64,000 nucleotides of DNA from Symbiodinium natans (taxonomy: Eukaryota > Sar > Dinophyceae > Suessiales > Symbiodiniaceae): positions 338,296 through 402,295 of the forward strand of contig CAJNDS010002070.1 in assembly GCA_905221605.1 (NCBI GenBank). The letters run 5' to 3'. The notes beneath the pieces were generated by a model. It did not search any database, was not told where the DNA came from, and saw nothing but the letters and a program-made list of their open reading frames with translations. The position numbers and the translations under genes were made by a program. This document shows positions 53,050 through 63,539 of the stretch, piece after piece (positions within the stretch are counted from its first letter, which is position 1; each line of letters opens with the position of its first letter).

Positions 53050-53085
53050 CCCCCCCCCCCCCCTCCCCCTCCCCCTCCTCCCTCT
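53050..53085 (+). repeat. C-rich tract (ccccccccccccctccccct)
   Basis: C13 run followed by cctcccc words. It may precede an acceptor, since agcttgag follows, but no exon was convincing. Confidence 0.8.
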
Positions 53086-53356
53086 AAGCTTGAGGCTTGT
53101 GGTGCGTGGGATTTCAGGCTCGCGAGGAACCTTTCGGAATATCCTTTCGGGTCCCGGCACCGGCAGACAGAAGCATTTGGACAATGAAGTTGGGATCTCT
53201 GAGGCGGCTTAAGGCCCCCTCTTAAACCTGTACAGGCCGAAACCTCTGGAGCTGTGCTGTTGTCAGTTCTTTTACAACCAACTGCGGCAAAATGTTGGAA
53301 TCCATTGTTGTCACCGGTTCCCCTCTTTTAGATAAGCTTAAGTATCCGAGGCCGAC

Positions 53357-53584
53357 ATGCCCCCGGGCCAGCAGAACATTATAATTGCCGCCCACTGTAA
53401 CAATGTTTGTACGCATGTCAAAGCTCTAAGTGTGCAAAAGGCCACCCAGCCTGAAACAGAAGCCCACGTGCAGCCCAGGCAGCAGCAACTCGCTGCCAAT
53501 ACTCAGGAGGACGACGACGCCAAGAGCGAAGTCAGCGTCCAGAGCGCCATCGTGCAGAAGACCATGACCCGCATTTCAACATAG
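53357..53584 (+). CDS. Candidate small protein or terminal exon, 75 codons
   Basis: ATG (MPPGQQNIIIAAHCNN) to TAG. The second half is hydrophilic and Gln/Glu/Asp-rich (EAHVQPRQQQLAANTQEDDD, then VSVQSAIVQKTMTRIST), typical of a flexible C-terminal region. This frame is cleaner than its competitors. No family recognised, and it may be the last exon of a larger gene. Confidence 0.35.
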   Translation: MPPGQQNIIIAAHCNNVCTHVKALSVQKATQPETEAHVQPRQQQLAANTQEDDDAKSEVSVQSAIVQKTMTRIST

Positions 53585-53724
53585 CCTTATGGCGTTTCAA
53601 GGGCGGCTGTGCTTTTGTAGCCTTGAACCCGTAGGATCAGGACTGCAAGTGTTTTTGGAACGAGGATTGGGATGCATGGTCAGCTTTTGAAGCTTCAGTG
53701 CGCCCCGCAAGCTTCTCTGTGCAG

Positions 53725-53849
53725 GAACAGCAGCTCTGTGGCATCCATCGCAGACGACCCCAAGGAGGTTGGATTGCATGCGAAGCAGGCAAATGAGCTT
53801 CAACTAACTAACAAGCGCAACCAAACGGGGGAAGCTCACGCCTTGCCTG
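53725..53849 (+). CDS. Candidate exon
   Basis: Acceptor gcttctctgtgcag (ends 53,724) and possible donor gcctg|gtataag. The frame, starting with the last base of a codon, reads NSSSVASIADDPKEVGLHAK and ANELQLTNKRNQTGEAHALP. It lies 140 bp after the stop of the previous candidate, so it belongs to another gene or that stop is bypassed by splicing. Confidence 0.3.
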
Positions 53850-54190
53850 GTATAAGTTCGGAAAACAGAATGAGGCCTCCGAAGTATGAAGCATGAACAT
53901 TGGGTCCACACTGCTGGGCGCTCGTGGTTCCGCAGGCGCCCAGGCTCTTAGAAGGCAAGGTTTAGTGCTGCCAGTGTTTCAGGCAGCGTACTTAATCTTG
54001 TTCGACAACTATCTACTGCCACCTACTTACTGACGCCAAAGGCTCATCGTGTCGTAAGCCTGCGCTTTGTGCGGTTTCACCTGCGTGTTCAATTTGCCTA
54101 ACACCCTCAAGTCAAACCGTGCGTTCGGAGTCCGGAAGTTTTTTTATGTCAGTGGGAGCTGGGTCCCGTGTTCTTTTATACTAAGTCTGG

Positions 54191-54703
54191 ATGTGGGTGT
54201 GCAAATGCTGGGGATGTGGAAGGCTGCAGAGAAGCCAAGGCTATTGTAGACGGTCGAACCACTGTGCAAAAACATGCAGTGTCTGGATAAACGCTGTTCC
54301 GCACGAGTTTAGGCTGCAAACGATGTGTGGCCAGACGACGTGCTTGTGGGCAAACGTGGGCAAACCGCACGTGCTGCAGATAAGAACTACAGCCCTATGC
54401 CGGTTGCTAGCCCATGGAGCCCTCAAAGAAGGTCAAAAAGATGTACAAGATGTTCGTTGAGACAATGAAGCGCGGTCGTGTGCCTTGGGCTGTTTAATGA
54501 GATTGCTTAAAAAGATCCTATGCGTAGCTCCTCGGGATCACCAGAACATAAAGGATCTAGAATCCTCCGCAGCCGCCTGTGCTGCCCTCTCCAAGGAGTT
54601 TTCCAGTCATGGCTACCGGCGACAGGTTTTGGCGGTTTGTGCGGTTTCCGTAAAAGGCTTTTCTCCGAGACCCGCTCAACATCGCGAGCTTTCCCAGGGC
54701 TAG
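54191..54703 (+). CDS. Overlapping candidate exons
   Basis: Three plus-strand frames succeed each other: 54,191-54,460 (Cys-rich, CGRLQRSQGYCRRSNHCAKT), a short ATG frame at 54,414-54,497 (MEPSKKVKKMYKMFVETMKR then GRVPWAV and stop), and 54,485-54,703 (RLLKKILCVAPRDHQNIKDL). An acceptor cacgtgctgcag precedes 54,380. One or more may be exons of a single gene; joins were not resolved. Confidence 0.25.
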
Positions 54704-56883
54704 ATGGTCACAATTTGTTTTCCCTAGGAATCTAAGGCCCCCAGGCCCTGCACCCTGGATCCAATCATCATCAATCATCCAGTTAAAATGAAAGGACTTC
54801 TACATCCTGCGGCCTGATGGCACGCTGCTGGATGTCGACTGCTCGCTGAGCCTGGGATGACGAAGTTGCTTGAGGGTTGGTGCCTGTGACTTCGGAACAA
54901 TGATCAACGTTAGCATACCCTGCTGAACCGCAGCAGTCAAGGGCTCGTCGAACTCCTTGATGCTTCAGTCTTGCTTCCAGCTCCCTTATGGCGGCACGCC
55001 TACTTTCTTAGGATCTAGTTTGCGGTGTCTGGGTTGGGCAACCGGGGATTGAACAGTACCTGGGAGGTGAGGTCCCAAACCTGACATAGGCTGACATAGA
55101 GCCCGAAGCTCCTCTGAGGACACGTGGTCGGGAGGTCTTCCGTATGCGCTGGGATTTCCAAGAGAGGTCGCTGCCGGTGGCGGACATGAAGCAGGCTGGA
55201 TTCTGGACTTTGCAGGGCTTCGAGGGTTGGGCCAACACATGAGAAAACTAAGAAGAAACAACTCGGAAATCCGCTTGAACACCTAGAGGATTTGCGGATT
55301 GCGGGCAGCTGGTCTTGCGAGGCGGGTGCTGAGGGGCAGCTGGCATTTTACGATTGTCGCTATTTTTCTGAGCCCTATGGACGTAAGGTTTCGCGCGGCA
55401 ACCGTTGTTTGTCGGAGCACTCCAAAAAGACAGGGCGGAAAAGAGAGGCCGGCTTCGTATGCAACTGCGAGATCGCAGTTTGACCTCCCCCCCAAAACTC
55501 GCAGCCTGCATGAAGCCAGGGGCGACTGTCAAGATTCCTGGCACATCCAGCAACCCCAAACGCACCTCAACAGCACAACTTAATTTGTTTATTGCTGTGC
55601 CAGTCGAAGCTGAGGTTTCTGCCATAAGGGCTTAATGCCGTGTGAACTCCCAGTAAGGGCCAGGGCTCCGCGTGCATCACTTGTATTCTTACTACGTCAA
55701 GTTCCAATATAGACGACACATGCAGAAGAAGTGCTTGCTGGCTTTTCTCGGTCAAATCCAGGGCGACAGCCCCCCATCCCACCAAAGAAAATGTGATTCA
55801 CATGGGTATAAACAGGAACATCAAGCTTCGTCGTATATACAAAAAAGCAAAGACCTACATATACAATATATACTTACAGTAATGATACTACCTGACATAC
55901 TGTGAACATATGAAGGAAATCGAAAATTCCGCTTTATTCACATGGGTACCTTATGTGCTCATTGACAAAGAAGGTTGTAAAGAAACGGAGGGCCTTTTGA
56001 AAAACATGCAGGGAAAACGCTGGGATTCCGAGTAAACATCTAGGACGGCCGCCTTCCCCCTCCCCCTTAAATGATTGAACAAGGAAATGAGCTACCAATG
56101 TTTCATCAACAAGGTAAAATGTAAACAAATCCCCGGCCCGAATCAGACTTTCGGAGCGTTTTGAGCATTAACGCTCACAGGTGCGCACGTCGAAGGAGTC
56201 CTCCTCACTGAAGCTGGGCTTGGAGCTGGATCCCCGGTGGCTGGGCACACATTGGCATGGATACACCAATGGAACTATGCACCGCGTTTCACTCCACAGG
56301 CCTTCTTTTTGAGGCCTCGTCTCAGGGGTGGGAGCCCTGAGCCTGAAACCCCAGACGAAGCAGGTCGATCTGGCTTCTTCCAGTTTTATTTGCCTCCAGA
56401 AACCTCCAGAATTCTCATCGGCATTCTGCCGTCTATCAGAGAAAGGGAGATAGGGACAGACTGAGAGAGACTCTCCTCCCTCAATCCTGAAGCCGGCTCC
56501 AGGTGTGCCACGATGGAGCTCGAGGGGGGCGAGTGCATCACCTTCAAGTTCGGGCATTCAGAGCCTTGACTGTACTCCGGGAGGCCCCATCTTGCACTTG
56601 TGATACAGCTCAAGCCCCTCGCTGTGCAGGACAGTGCCGGAGAGGTTCGTTTTTGCTACTCTTCGGCTTCGGGTCTAGGGCCGTGAGATGTCGTGAGCCT
56701 CAGGTTCGGAGTGGAAACTTGGAGACCGAAGATGTTTCGGGGGGGGGGGGGGCTTTTTGTGTGGTTTTGTGGGCTTCGACACTTTTGCAGCACGCTTCGA
56801 GTTCAGCTTCGGCCCCCTGATTAGGCATGCCTGGGGCTTGAGTTCAGGGTGGGGCTTGCCATTGAGGCTCATCCGTAACGTCC
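54704..56883. other. No gene resolved; A+T-richer patch at 55,800-56,000
   Basis: Open frames on both strands near 55,248-55,635 compete with each other. 55,800-55,990 is A+T-richer with tatacaaaaaa and atatatac words. A G12 run lies near 56,738-56,751. Confidence 0.45.
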
Positions 56884-58137
56884 TTGGAACTGCAAAAGGC
56901 GTGCATTCATTGCTTGCCTTCCCAGAGCCTTTCGTTTGTAGCGCTTGGAGTGCAGAGATCTTGTGATGAGGAGGCCTGCGACCGGTTTGTCATCTGCATG
57001 CGGATCCTCATCGATCAGATCCTTGGTTTTCGTGCACTATTATCCTTGCTGTTGCAGGGTTCGGCACCGACCGCAGATGAACACCTTGACTTAGCCGTGA
57101 AGCACGCATTCTCATCGTCTTCGGGTTGCTTGCCCGCTAAAGGAAGCGCAAGCCCAAGCATTGCAGCCGAAAGTCAGCCTCCAAGCAGCCTGCAGAATCC
57201 TGAGCCTCCAACCTGGCGACTTGTGAGTAAGATGGAACTTGCAGCTTGGACACAGAATCTTGGGCTTCAATTCAGGTACAGGGTGGTAGGTTCCGCTTTT
57301 AGGTCTCACGGAGGCGATATGAAGAGCCCAGACGTGAGCCCCAGAGGAAGCGCCAGTGCTTTCGCTCCTCTGGCTTTGGAGGCGCTTGCTTCGGTTGCTT
57401 CGGTTGCTTCGGTAAGTTTGCCTGAGGCCTTCCACCACTTCTCCACTTGCCCGACTGAATCTGAACCCTCTGAAACCCCAGGCTGTGTGTCCTCAGTACT
57501 GGACGCCCTAGCAAACCGGCATCTTGATTCTTTTCGTCTTGGGCTTCAAGGTTTTTGGGGGTCTCAGGATGTTTTCGAGCAGCGTGCCAGCTGGGTCATC
57601 GTGTCCATCTTGTCAGGACGCTTCTGTTGGGCTTGCCCTGCCCTGCAGGAGAGAGCGAGAGAGAGAGAGTCCACAGGAATCATGAGTCCACTTCTTCAGT
57701 ACGGTTTGAGGCCCATGGTTCGGCTTTTGACTACGAATTGGTGTTGCAACAGCCTCAAGTCTCGAGATTGGACACGAATTCGACGCGATGCCGGAGTTTC
57801 TAGGAACCCGATAGGAACCTCCTCACCTCCTCAAACTGAGGCTTCGGGTTTTGGGGGTTTGCAGCGGCTGTTCCCTAGTTGCAGCTCAAGCGCACCTCTC
57901 TGCAGGCGCTACTGCCCAGCAGAAGTCCTCCAGCTCTGGCCGCTGTTTCGAAGGTTGCATAAGGTCCCTGTTTCTCTGACAGGGGGGGGGGGATGTTGTG
58001 CCTTTGCGCAGTCTACGGGGTCACGCGGATTCTACCACTTAGAGGAGATCAAGGCTTTCAGGGTTGCCGGTTGTCATGACATGTTCATGAGTCAGCAGTT
58101 TTCCTTCTGTGGTCCTTGTAGCTACTGTAGTGGGTAG
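56884..58137 (+). CDS. Longest open frame in window, 417 codons
   Basis: Open for 1,254 nt. The first ATG in frame is at about 56,998 (MRILIDQILGFRALLSLLLQ), giving about 379 residues. It is Ser/Pro/Ala-rich with LALEALASVASVASVSLPEA, a GFGGLQRLF segment and several Cys near the end. An open run this long is unlikely by chance at ordinary stop frequency, so at least part should be coding. Possible internal splice sites (donor gcttcg|gtaagt at about 57,413; acceptor ccttgctgttgcag at about 57,058) and a G10 run near 57,980 mean the true model may join only parts of it. No domain recognised. Confidence 0.45.
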   Translation: MELQKACIHCLPSQSLSFVALGVQRSCDEEACDRFVICMRILIDQILGFRALLSLLLQGSAPTADEHLDLAVKHAFSSSSGCLPAKGSASPSIAAESQPPSSLQNPEPPTWRLVSKMELAAWTQNLGLQFRYRVVGSAFRSHGGDMKSPDVSPRGSASAFAPLALEALASVASVASVSLPEAFHHFSTCPTESEPSETPGCVSSVLDALANRHLDSFRLGLQGFWGSQDVFEQRASWVIVSILSGRFCWACPALQERARERESTGIMSPLLQYGLRPMVRLLTTNWCCNSLKSRDWTRIRRDAGVSRNPIGTSSPPQTEASGFGGLQRLFPSCSSSAPLCRRYCPAEVLQLWPLFRRLHKVPVSLTGGGGCCAFAQSTGSRGFYHLEEIKAFRVAGCHDMFMSQQFSFCGPCSYCSG

Positions 58138-58616
58138 TTCGCCGGGATACTGGCACATCCTACCAACTACACCAGCAAACAAGATCTCAAGATCTCAACG
58201 TCACAGCAGAGAGACGCCCACAAACGTCCTATGATGTCTGGTGGGCTGATCCTAGCTTGGCTTGGAGGTCAGGAGACAAGGCAAGACAGAGAGCCTTCTC
58301 ACAAAGTACTAGAGAAGAGTGCGACGTACGGGGCTCGAGCGGCACAAGGGTAAGAGTTCGGGGTATGCCCAAAATCTCTTTTTGCAAAGGGTTGCGTGCC
58401 AAGATTAAGGCCGACCATCGAGCGACTCCACGATCGGTGGAGGGCCCAATGCGACACAAGCGCTACTTCTTGGCATTGCGTTGCCTTGTAAACCGTGCTT
58501 CGGTGAGGCTTTGATGGGGAACTCCAAGCCGAACACAGAAAGCTCATGGTCAGGGTGAAAGCTGGAGGCTTAGGGCTTCTGTGAAAATTCCATTGTTTTC
58601 GCTCTGACGGCCGAGG

Positions 58617-59219
58617 TTGATTGAGGACTTTGCAACTCCGGCAGCATATGGGAGTGTGGTTCAGCTTTGTCGCGTTTCGACATCCTGCCTATTTTGCCAC
58701 ACTAATTGGCTCCAAATCCCCGATAGTGAAGGACAGCCAACAACGGTCCCATGTAGCGGAGCAACCGACGCCGCAGCCCGCGGACAGGGCAATGAGGTTA
58801 ATTTTACATTGTCTGCCGTCGAATGCTCCAAGTTCATTTTGCGGTTCCCGTGCTCGCGAGCATCCTACCAAAATGTTCGACTCGACTGCCCCCTCCCCCC
58901 CCCCTCCCCCCCCCCAAATGTGCAGCGAAGCCTTGGAGCGAAGCTGGAGCGAAGCCCTCAGGGCCCTGAGGTGCGCGTCATGATGAGCAGCTGCGAAGTG
59001 TTGGTGCTGAATGCTCAGGGCAAGCAGAAAGTGCCGCTTCGCTCCTGTGAGGCTAAGACAGCGGGTGCTCTTTCTGGAATTTCACCCTGGAGGTACGTTG
59101 AATTGTGCTGGGACGTTTTGCTGTGCTGTACGAGAGTCCAGAGGGCTTTGGCGGCTTTGGTGCACGTTTCACCTGTGACTTTTCGAGAGCTGCTAGCCTT
59201 TGAAAGCCGCCCCACCTAG
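58617..59219 (+). CDS. 200-codon open frame
   Basis: No ATG at its start; the first in-frame methionines are internal (VMMSSCEVLVLNAQ at about 58,975). The second half reads well (SGISPWRYVELCWDVLLCCT, then VHVSPVTFRELLAFESRPT and a stop); the middle crosses a C-rich tract (58,890-58,916). Probably exon and intron mixed. Unrecognised. Confidence 0.35.
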   Translation: MIEDFATPAAYGSVVQLCRVSTSCLFCHTNWLQIPDSEGQPTTVPCSGATDAAARGQGNEVNFTLSAVECSKFILRFPCSRASYQNVRLDCPLPPPSPPPNVQRSLGAKLERSPQGPEVRVMMSSCEVLVLNAQGKQKVPLRSCEAKTAGALSGISPWRYVELCWDVLLCCTRVQRALAALVHVSPVTFRELLAFESRPT

Positions 59220-59608
59220 GTTTTGGGATCTTCGAGACCTCGACCCAAACTAACTTAGGGCTTAAGTCTCAGTTCGGCAATCTCCACATAGGCACTCACA
59301 CCTTGCCCTTCTAAACACGGACGATGTTCCACGTCAGAACATTAACACTAAGGGTTGTGTGACAGCGTGCTAGATAGCCGAGATGCTTGAACGTGAGAAA
59401 TAGCTCGTCGGGGCAATTGCGATTGATCTGAAGCGGGCTCGATTGGTGTTTGCAGGTTGCCAACCTTGCATGTCGCTGTTAGCCCGAAATCCTGTGCCTG
59501 AGGAAACTCTCCTTGGACGCTGATCTAACTGCCCTCTCCGTGAAGGCGAAGGCAGCTTGGCTTCGCAATGCGTTCCGAAGTTCCGAAGGCAGTTGCTGTG
59601 TTTTTCAG

Positions 59609-59724
59609 GTACAGGGCTCAGCGATGAGCCTCACCAAGTTGCTCGAAATATATTGGAGTGGGCAGGGAATGAAATGGAACGCGGAGATTTGCATGCACGA
59701 TTTGTCCACCTTACTGATGAATGA
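59609..59724 (+). CDS. Candidate terminal exon
   Basis: After the acceptor ttgctgtgtttttcag (ends 59,608), two bases finish a codon and 37 codons follow to TGA: GLSDEPHQVARNILEWAGNE, then MERGDLHARFVHLTDE. Charge and hydrophobic spacing look like a folded C-terminus. A different plus frame through the same acceptor region is open for 77 codons (59,513-59,746), so the frame is not certain. Confidence 0.35.
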
Positions 59725-59746
59725 TAACAATCTCAAACCTTTGTAA

Positions 59747-61069
59747 GAGCCCTCAGTCGTAAGAGCCCTCAGCGCACCGATTTGCCTTGCAAAGCGAACG
59801 GGAATGCCCTGGTTTCGGACGAAGTCTGAGTATTTAGGGCTTAGGGGCTCTGCGGGGAGAGCCCTCCACGTGTGAATCGCTCACAGTCTCTTGAAAGAAA
59901 GGCCTGGTAGCATATCAGGGGCGAAGACCTGCGAGAATCATCGTCCAGACCAGCTTGGGAATAGCCACTGAAGGGTGCAAAGGCTACAGGCTACCGACGA
60001 GGCATGCTCTCGCCACAACTCGATCAAAAGATGCTTCGTGGATGCCGCATGCCGCTTCACTAGCCCTTCCAACAGGATGGCTCACGCAAGGACCTGCTCT
60101 TTTCCCAGGCTCGCTTGTGAGGTTCAGGGGCTTTAGGCGACTTTGCAGTAGGTCTTGGACCTTGAGGCTTATCGACCACGTCATTGCTCATTTCCGACAC
60201 CCAGCTCCTGACTCATACGACCCTTTGTGTTTGTTGGACCTTTAAGGCACTGTTTTCCCAGATACTTCCGACGAGAAGAGCCCCTGTTCCCTCCGCCCTG
60301 GCTTTGGAGACTACAGGCTATAGGCTTGCCTCACGGCTCTTACGACTCAAGGCGCTAAGCGTTTTAAGCCTCCACGCCAAACTACCCCCATGCTCACTCT
60401 TCAGGTGAAGGCTGTGCATGTTGGCCAAGCAGCCGAGGCGCTGCAACTAGGCGCGCTGAGGGTTGTTTCCAGGGTTCAAACTTTCAAGTGCCATGTCGGT
60501 AGATCCTTGGAAGTGCTAATTGCCCGGGTTCAGGCGGGCTTTAGACATTCAAGCCTAGGATTTACGCCCGGAATTCGGGGTTGACTGTTTCACTGTTTAT
60601 AGAGCTTGGCTTGAGGCTTCGCGGCTGCTTTACGCCTTGGCCTTGTGCTGCAGGTGCTCGCATGGATGACCTGTGCGCCGTGCTCGAGCTGAGTTCAGGC
60701 GACTGCGGAGACCGAGACGCACCCTGTGTTTCTGAGCCCATCTGAGCCCATCTGAGTCCCATCTACAAGGCAAACCCCCCAACCGACAGCACCTTGGGCA
60801 AAATTCTGGGGGACTGGCGACCTGTGTTCGCATTAAGGCGGGCCCTGGTTTGGAGGCCCTCTGTGAAACCAAGACCCCTAACCTAAAACATTAGCTGACG
60901 CCCGAACCCCACAAGCTCCCCAGCCTAACCTTCAATGCCGCAGGGGATTGCCTTACCCTGCGCTTCCCGAAGACGGAGGACAAGATTTCAGATGTGTGCA
61001 GTTGTTTAAACTCAAGATTTGCGATCTTTTCGCTGCTATTCGCAGAACTTGAGGGGCTGTGTAGGTATG
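59747..61069. other. No gene resolved
   Basis: Unique sequence. Short open frames on both strands, none favoured. Confidence 0.45.
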
Positions 61070-61530
61070 TTAGGCTTCGGAGCAGGTGCTCTGCCAACTC
61101 ACTGCACAGGTCGAAGAAGGTTGTCCTGCTTAGGTTGCGGGGTTTACCCTTGCTCTGGCCGAATAGGAGCTTGGGGGCTTGGGGGCTTGGGGGGCCTTTT
61201 CCCCTACTAAAGGTTGCTGGGAGAGGGCCCCAACTTTGGGGTTGAAACGGTTTGGGGCTTCGGGGTTTGGGATGTAGGGTTGGGGCCAATAAGCTCCCAA
61301 ACCAAGGCTTAGGCTTGGATTGGTTCGTTTGGGTTTCGGGATCAAGGGGAAAGGGCAAGCTTTCCAAGCCTGCGAGTTTATGGGTTGCGCGGGGCTTGAT
61401 GGTCAATTCTATGTTTCTGGATCTCTGCTTTAGTACCCTAAACCATAAGCCTAAACGATGGGACTCCATTTCACAAGTGATCAAGCGCGTGTGGTTGCCG
61501 CTGTATCACGGAAGCAGAACCTTATAAAGC
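61070..61530. repeat. Duplicated block A, partner of 63,540-64,000
   Basis: 61,075-61,430 matches 63,725-64,000 (shared agcaggtgctctgcca, gggatgtagggttggggcc-like and gcggggcttgatggtcaa-like words). 61,440-61,530 matches 63,540-63,665 (taccctaaa, gatcaagcgcgtgtggttgcc, gaagcagaacct-like). In block A the first part precedes the second; in block B the order is reversed. Confidence 0.75.
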
Positions 61531-62299
61531 CTCAACTATAGTATGCCCTATGCAGTGTTGGAGGTTTTGCGTACGTGTTTCGGGCTTTTTGTTCTAGTTC
61601 TTGTATTTGTGCTGAGCACTGTTCTACAGGCGTTCAGGATGAGGGTGTAGCAACTACCAAGTCTCATCAAGTCTCTTAGGGCTTAGGCCCACCCAGTCTT
61701 GGACTGCAAAGGCAAGGTGAGCACCCTTAAGGTCAGCAGCTCAACGAGCAAGGCAGGCTTTGAGCATGGGCTTGCTGCATATCTCAAGTATGAAGACGTC
61801 ATTCGAGGAGACACGACGACGGGAAACCGGTAGGAACCGCATTGTCTTGTGAGCAGCGGCTCTGAACTGCGCGCGTGGCCTTGGCCTTGTAAACCATGAG
61901 CCCCAAATACGAAAGCCTCTGTCTTAAGGCCGAATCCCATCAAGCCAAGCCGCGATCTGAGGGTTTGAACTGAAATGAGCCCCAGCCATTGAACCAAAAC
62001 CCTCAAACCTTAAAGCACTCTGAAACTGCAACGTGCCCGAGATCCCAAGACAGTATTGCCCTGCATCAGCAAGCCCATGATATTTCGCGCGCTCAGCGCC
62101 CAAAGCCTTCGCATGTTGGCTTGCCCATTGGCAACCACAGGCCCAACACCCACAGTGTGTCTCGAAGCAAAGTTTTACCCATAGGCCCTACAGTGCAACA
62201 TCCTGATGTCTCAGCAACTTGCGGATAGGACAGGGACCGCTTTGCCATTTGCATTCGCATATTCGCTGCGGCCCACCAGGAGCTTTGGGATGGGAAGGT
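61531..62299. other. No gene resolved
   Basis: Unique sequence between the duplicated block and the telomere-like tract. Confidence 0.45.
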
Positions 62300-62342
62300 T
62301 TAGTTAGGGTTTAGGGTTCGGGGTGTAGCGTTTAGGGTTTAG
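62300..62342 (+). repeat. Short TTTAGGG telomere-like tract
   Basis: ggtttagttagggtttaggg, then variants (ttcggggtgtagcg) and tttagggtttagg. A degenerate internal telomere-type repeat. Confidence 0.7.
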
Positions 62343-62494
62343 GAAGCATTCAGATATCTCCAACAGCTACATGGAACGTTGGCTGACGGGCCTCAAGTCG
62401 CATGGTCGGTAACGAAACGTATGGATTATGTGGTTTACGCCCCCCCTCAAATCTCCTTACAGGCCACCTGGCACATTCTGCCTTCAAACTTCAC

Positions 62495-63212
62495 CTGTGG
62501 TATCTTGGAGTGGCCGTTTTGGAGTCGCCTGCAAAGAATTTATTTGCCTTGCAAGCTTGTGTAGGCTTGGGCTTGTCATGCCCACAGAATTTGGAGGTGG
62601 TGTTTTCACGGTAAGCAGCAAGAACGCTGTTCGACTTGACTTTCGCGCCCAATGCTTGAATCGCTCCATGCCGGGAAACACCTGATATTTTGTGCCAGGC
62701 GCCGTCATAAAGGCTGCCCGCCACGCCGACCCACTGCCAGCCGTTTGTGAAGGGCGAGACCGACATGATGCTGGGCTTGCGGGCATGCAGCTTCGGAGAA
62801 TTCTGCAAGGCTTTGGTTTTTCGACTTGAAAGGATTCTAAAGGGTTCATTGGGCCATACAGTTCAGATTCGGGGGCTTGCGGGTTATTGTTTTGGCCGAA
62901 TTGAGGGCATGTCAAGTCGTTTGCGGCAGGGCTTGCGCTGCTCAATTCCAGAAGGATCCACAGCTGCCAATTTGCAGGACCTTTCATATCTAGATCCAAA
63001 CACAAGCGCACGCCTGGTTAATGCAACTACTGCATTTTGTTGTGAGGAAGCCTTACCTCCGAAGCTTGCGCCGACTGGATTCCTGCAGGCTTCGCAAATA
63101 ATCTTTCTAGTCGGACGGAAAATGTGCTTTTACATGATTGGTGCGCGAAACCAGGCTTCCATGCTTCCGCTCCCTGAGACTCGCTTTTCATGATCCAAGA
63201 GCAGGCCAGGCT
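62495..63212 (-). CDS. Multi-exon gene fragment, three exons in phase
   Basis: Predicted minus-strand exons, in transcript order: 63,212-63,057, 62,802-62,682 and 62,528-62,495. Introns of 254 and 153 nt are GT-AG; the first donor is consensus (tcggag|gtaagg) and acceptors are good (aagccttgcag; aaattctttgcag). The frame is continuous at both joins. Segments: SQGAEAWKPGFAHQSCKSTF in exon 1; KPSIMSVSPFTNGWQWVGVA, then GSLYDGAWHKIS in exon 2; DSKTATPRYH in exon 3, before a gtgaag donor. Exon 2 has strongly G/C-biased third positions and an aromatic-rich pattern typical of a folded extracellular or enzymatic domain, but no family was recognised. Later exons toward 62,360 are possible (ARQPTFHVAVGDI or SQRSM ends). 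An open plus frame overlaps (see next entry). Confidence 0.5.
62747..63193 (+). CDS. 148-codon open frame overlapping the minus-strand model
   Basis: Reads GEFCKALVFRLERILKGSLG, then SYLDPNTSARLVNATTAFCC and FYMIGARNQASMLPLPETRF. It is protein-like and continuous, but overlaps most of the minus-strand exons with their in-phase splice sites, which I prefer. Both could in principle be transcribed. Confidence 0.25.
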   Translation: MKGETDMMLGLRACSFGEFCKALVFRLERILKGSLGHTVQIRGLAGYCFGRIEGMSSRLRQGLRCSIPEGSTAANLQDLSYLDPNTSARLVNATTAFCCEEALPPKLAPTGFLQASQIIFLVGRKMCFYMIGARNQASMLPLPETRFS

Positions 63213-63539
63213 CTGCAGGAGGGTCGAGGCCCCCCCGAACCCTGCACCTTCAACCGCTGGACCATGAAGGCACAGTGGGCCTAGCAAGGTCTCGGAAATT
63301 TGGGGTTTGGGCTTGAGATTGGGAGGCAAGGGAATTTGCAAGGCTGTAGGAGTCTTGCAGGGTCTGGAGACCATTGAGGCGGTATGGAAGCTTGCGGGGT
63401 CCACAAAGGAGCTTCGGGAAATGGTCAAAGTGAATTATGCATTCGGCCTGTGGGATGTACGCGAGGCTTTCCCTCATACCGTTCACAAATGGTTTCAAAG
63501 GCGAACTTGCGGTTGTGTAAGGCTCGATCTTTGTTATGG

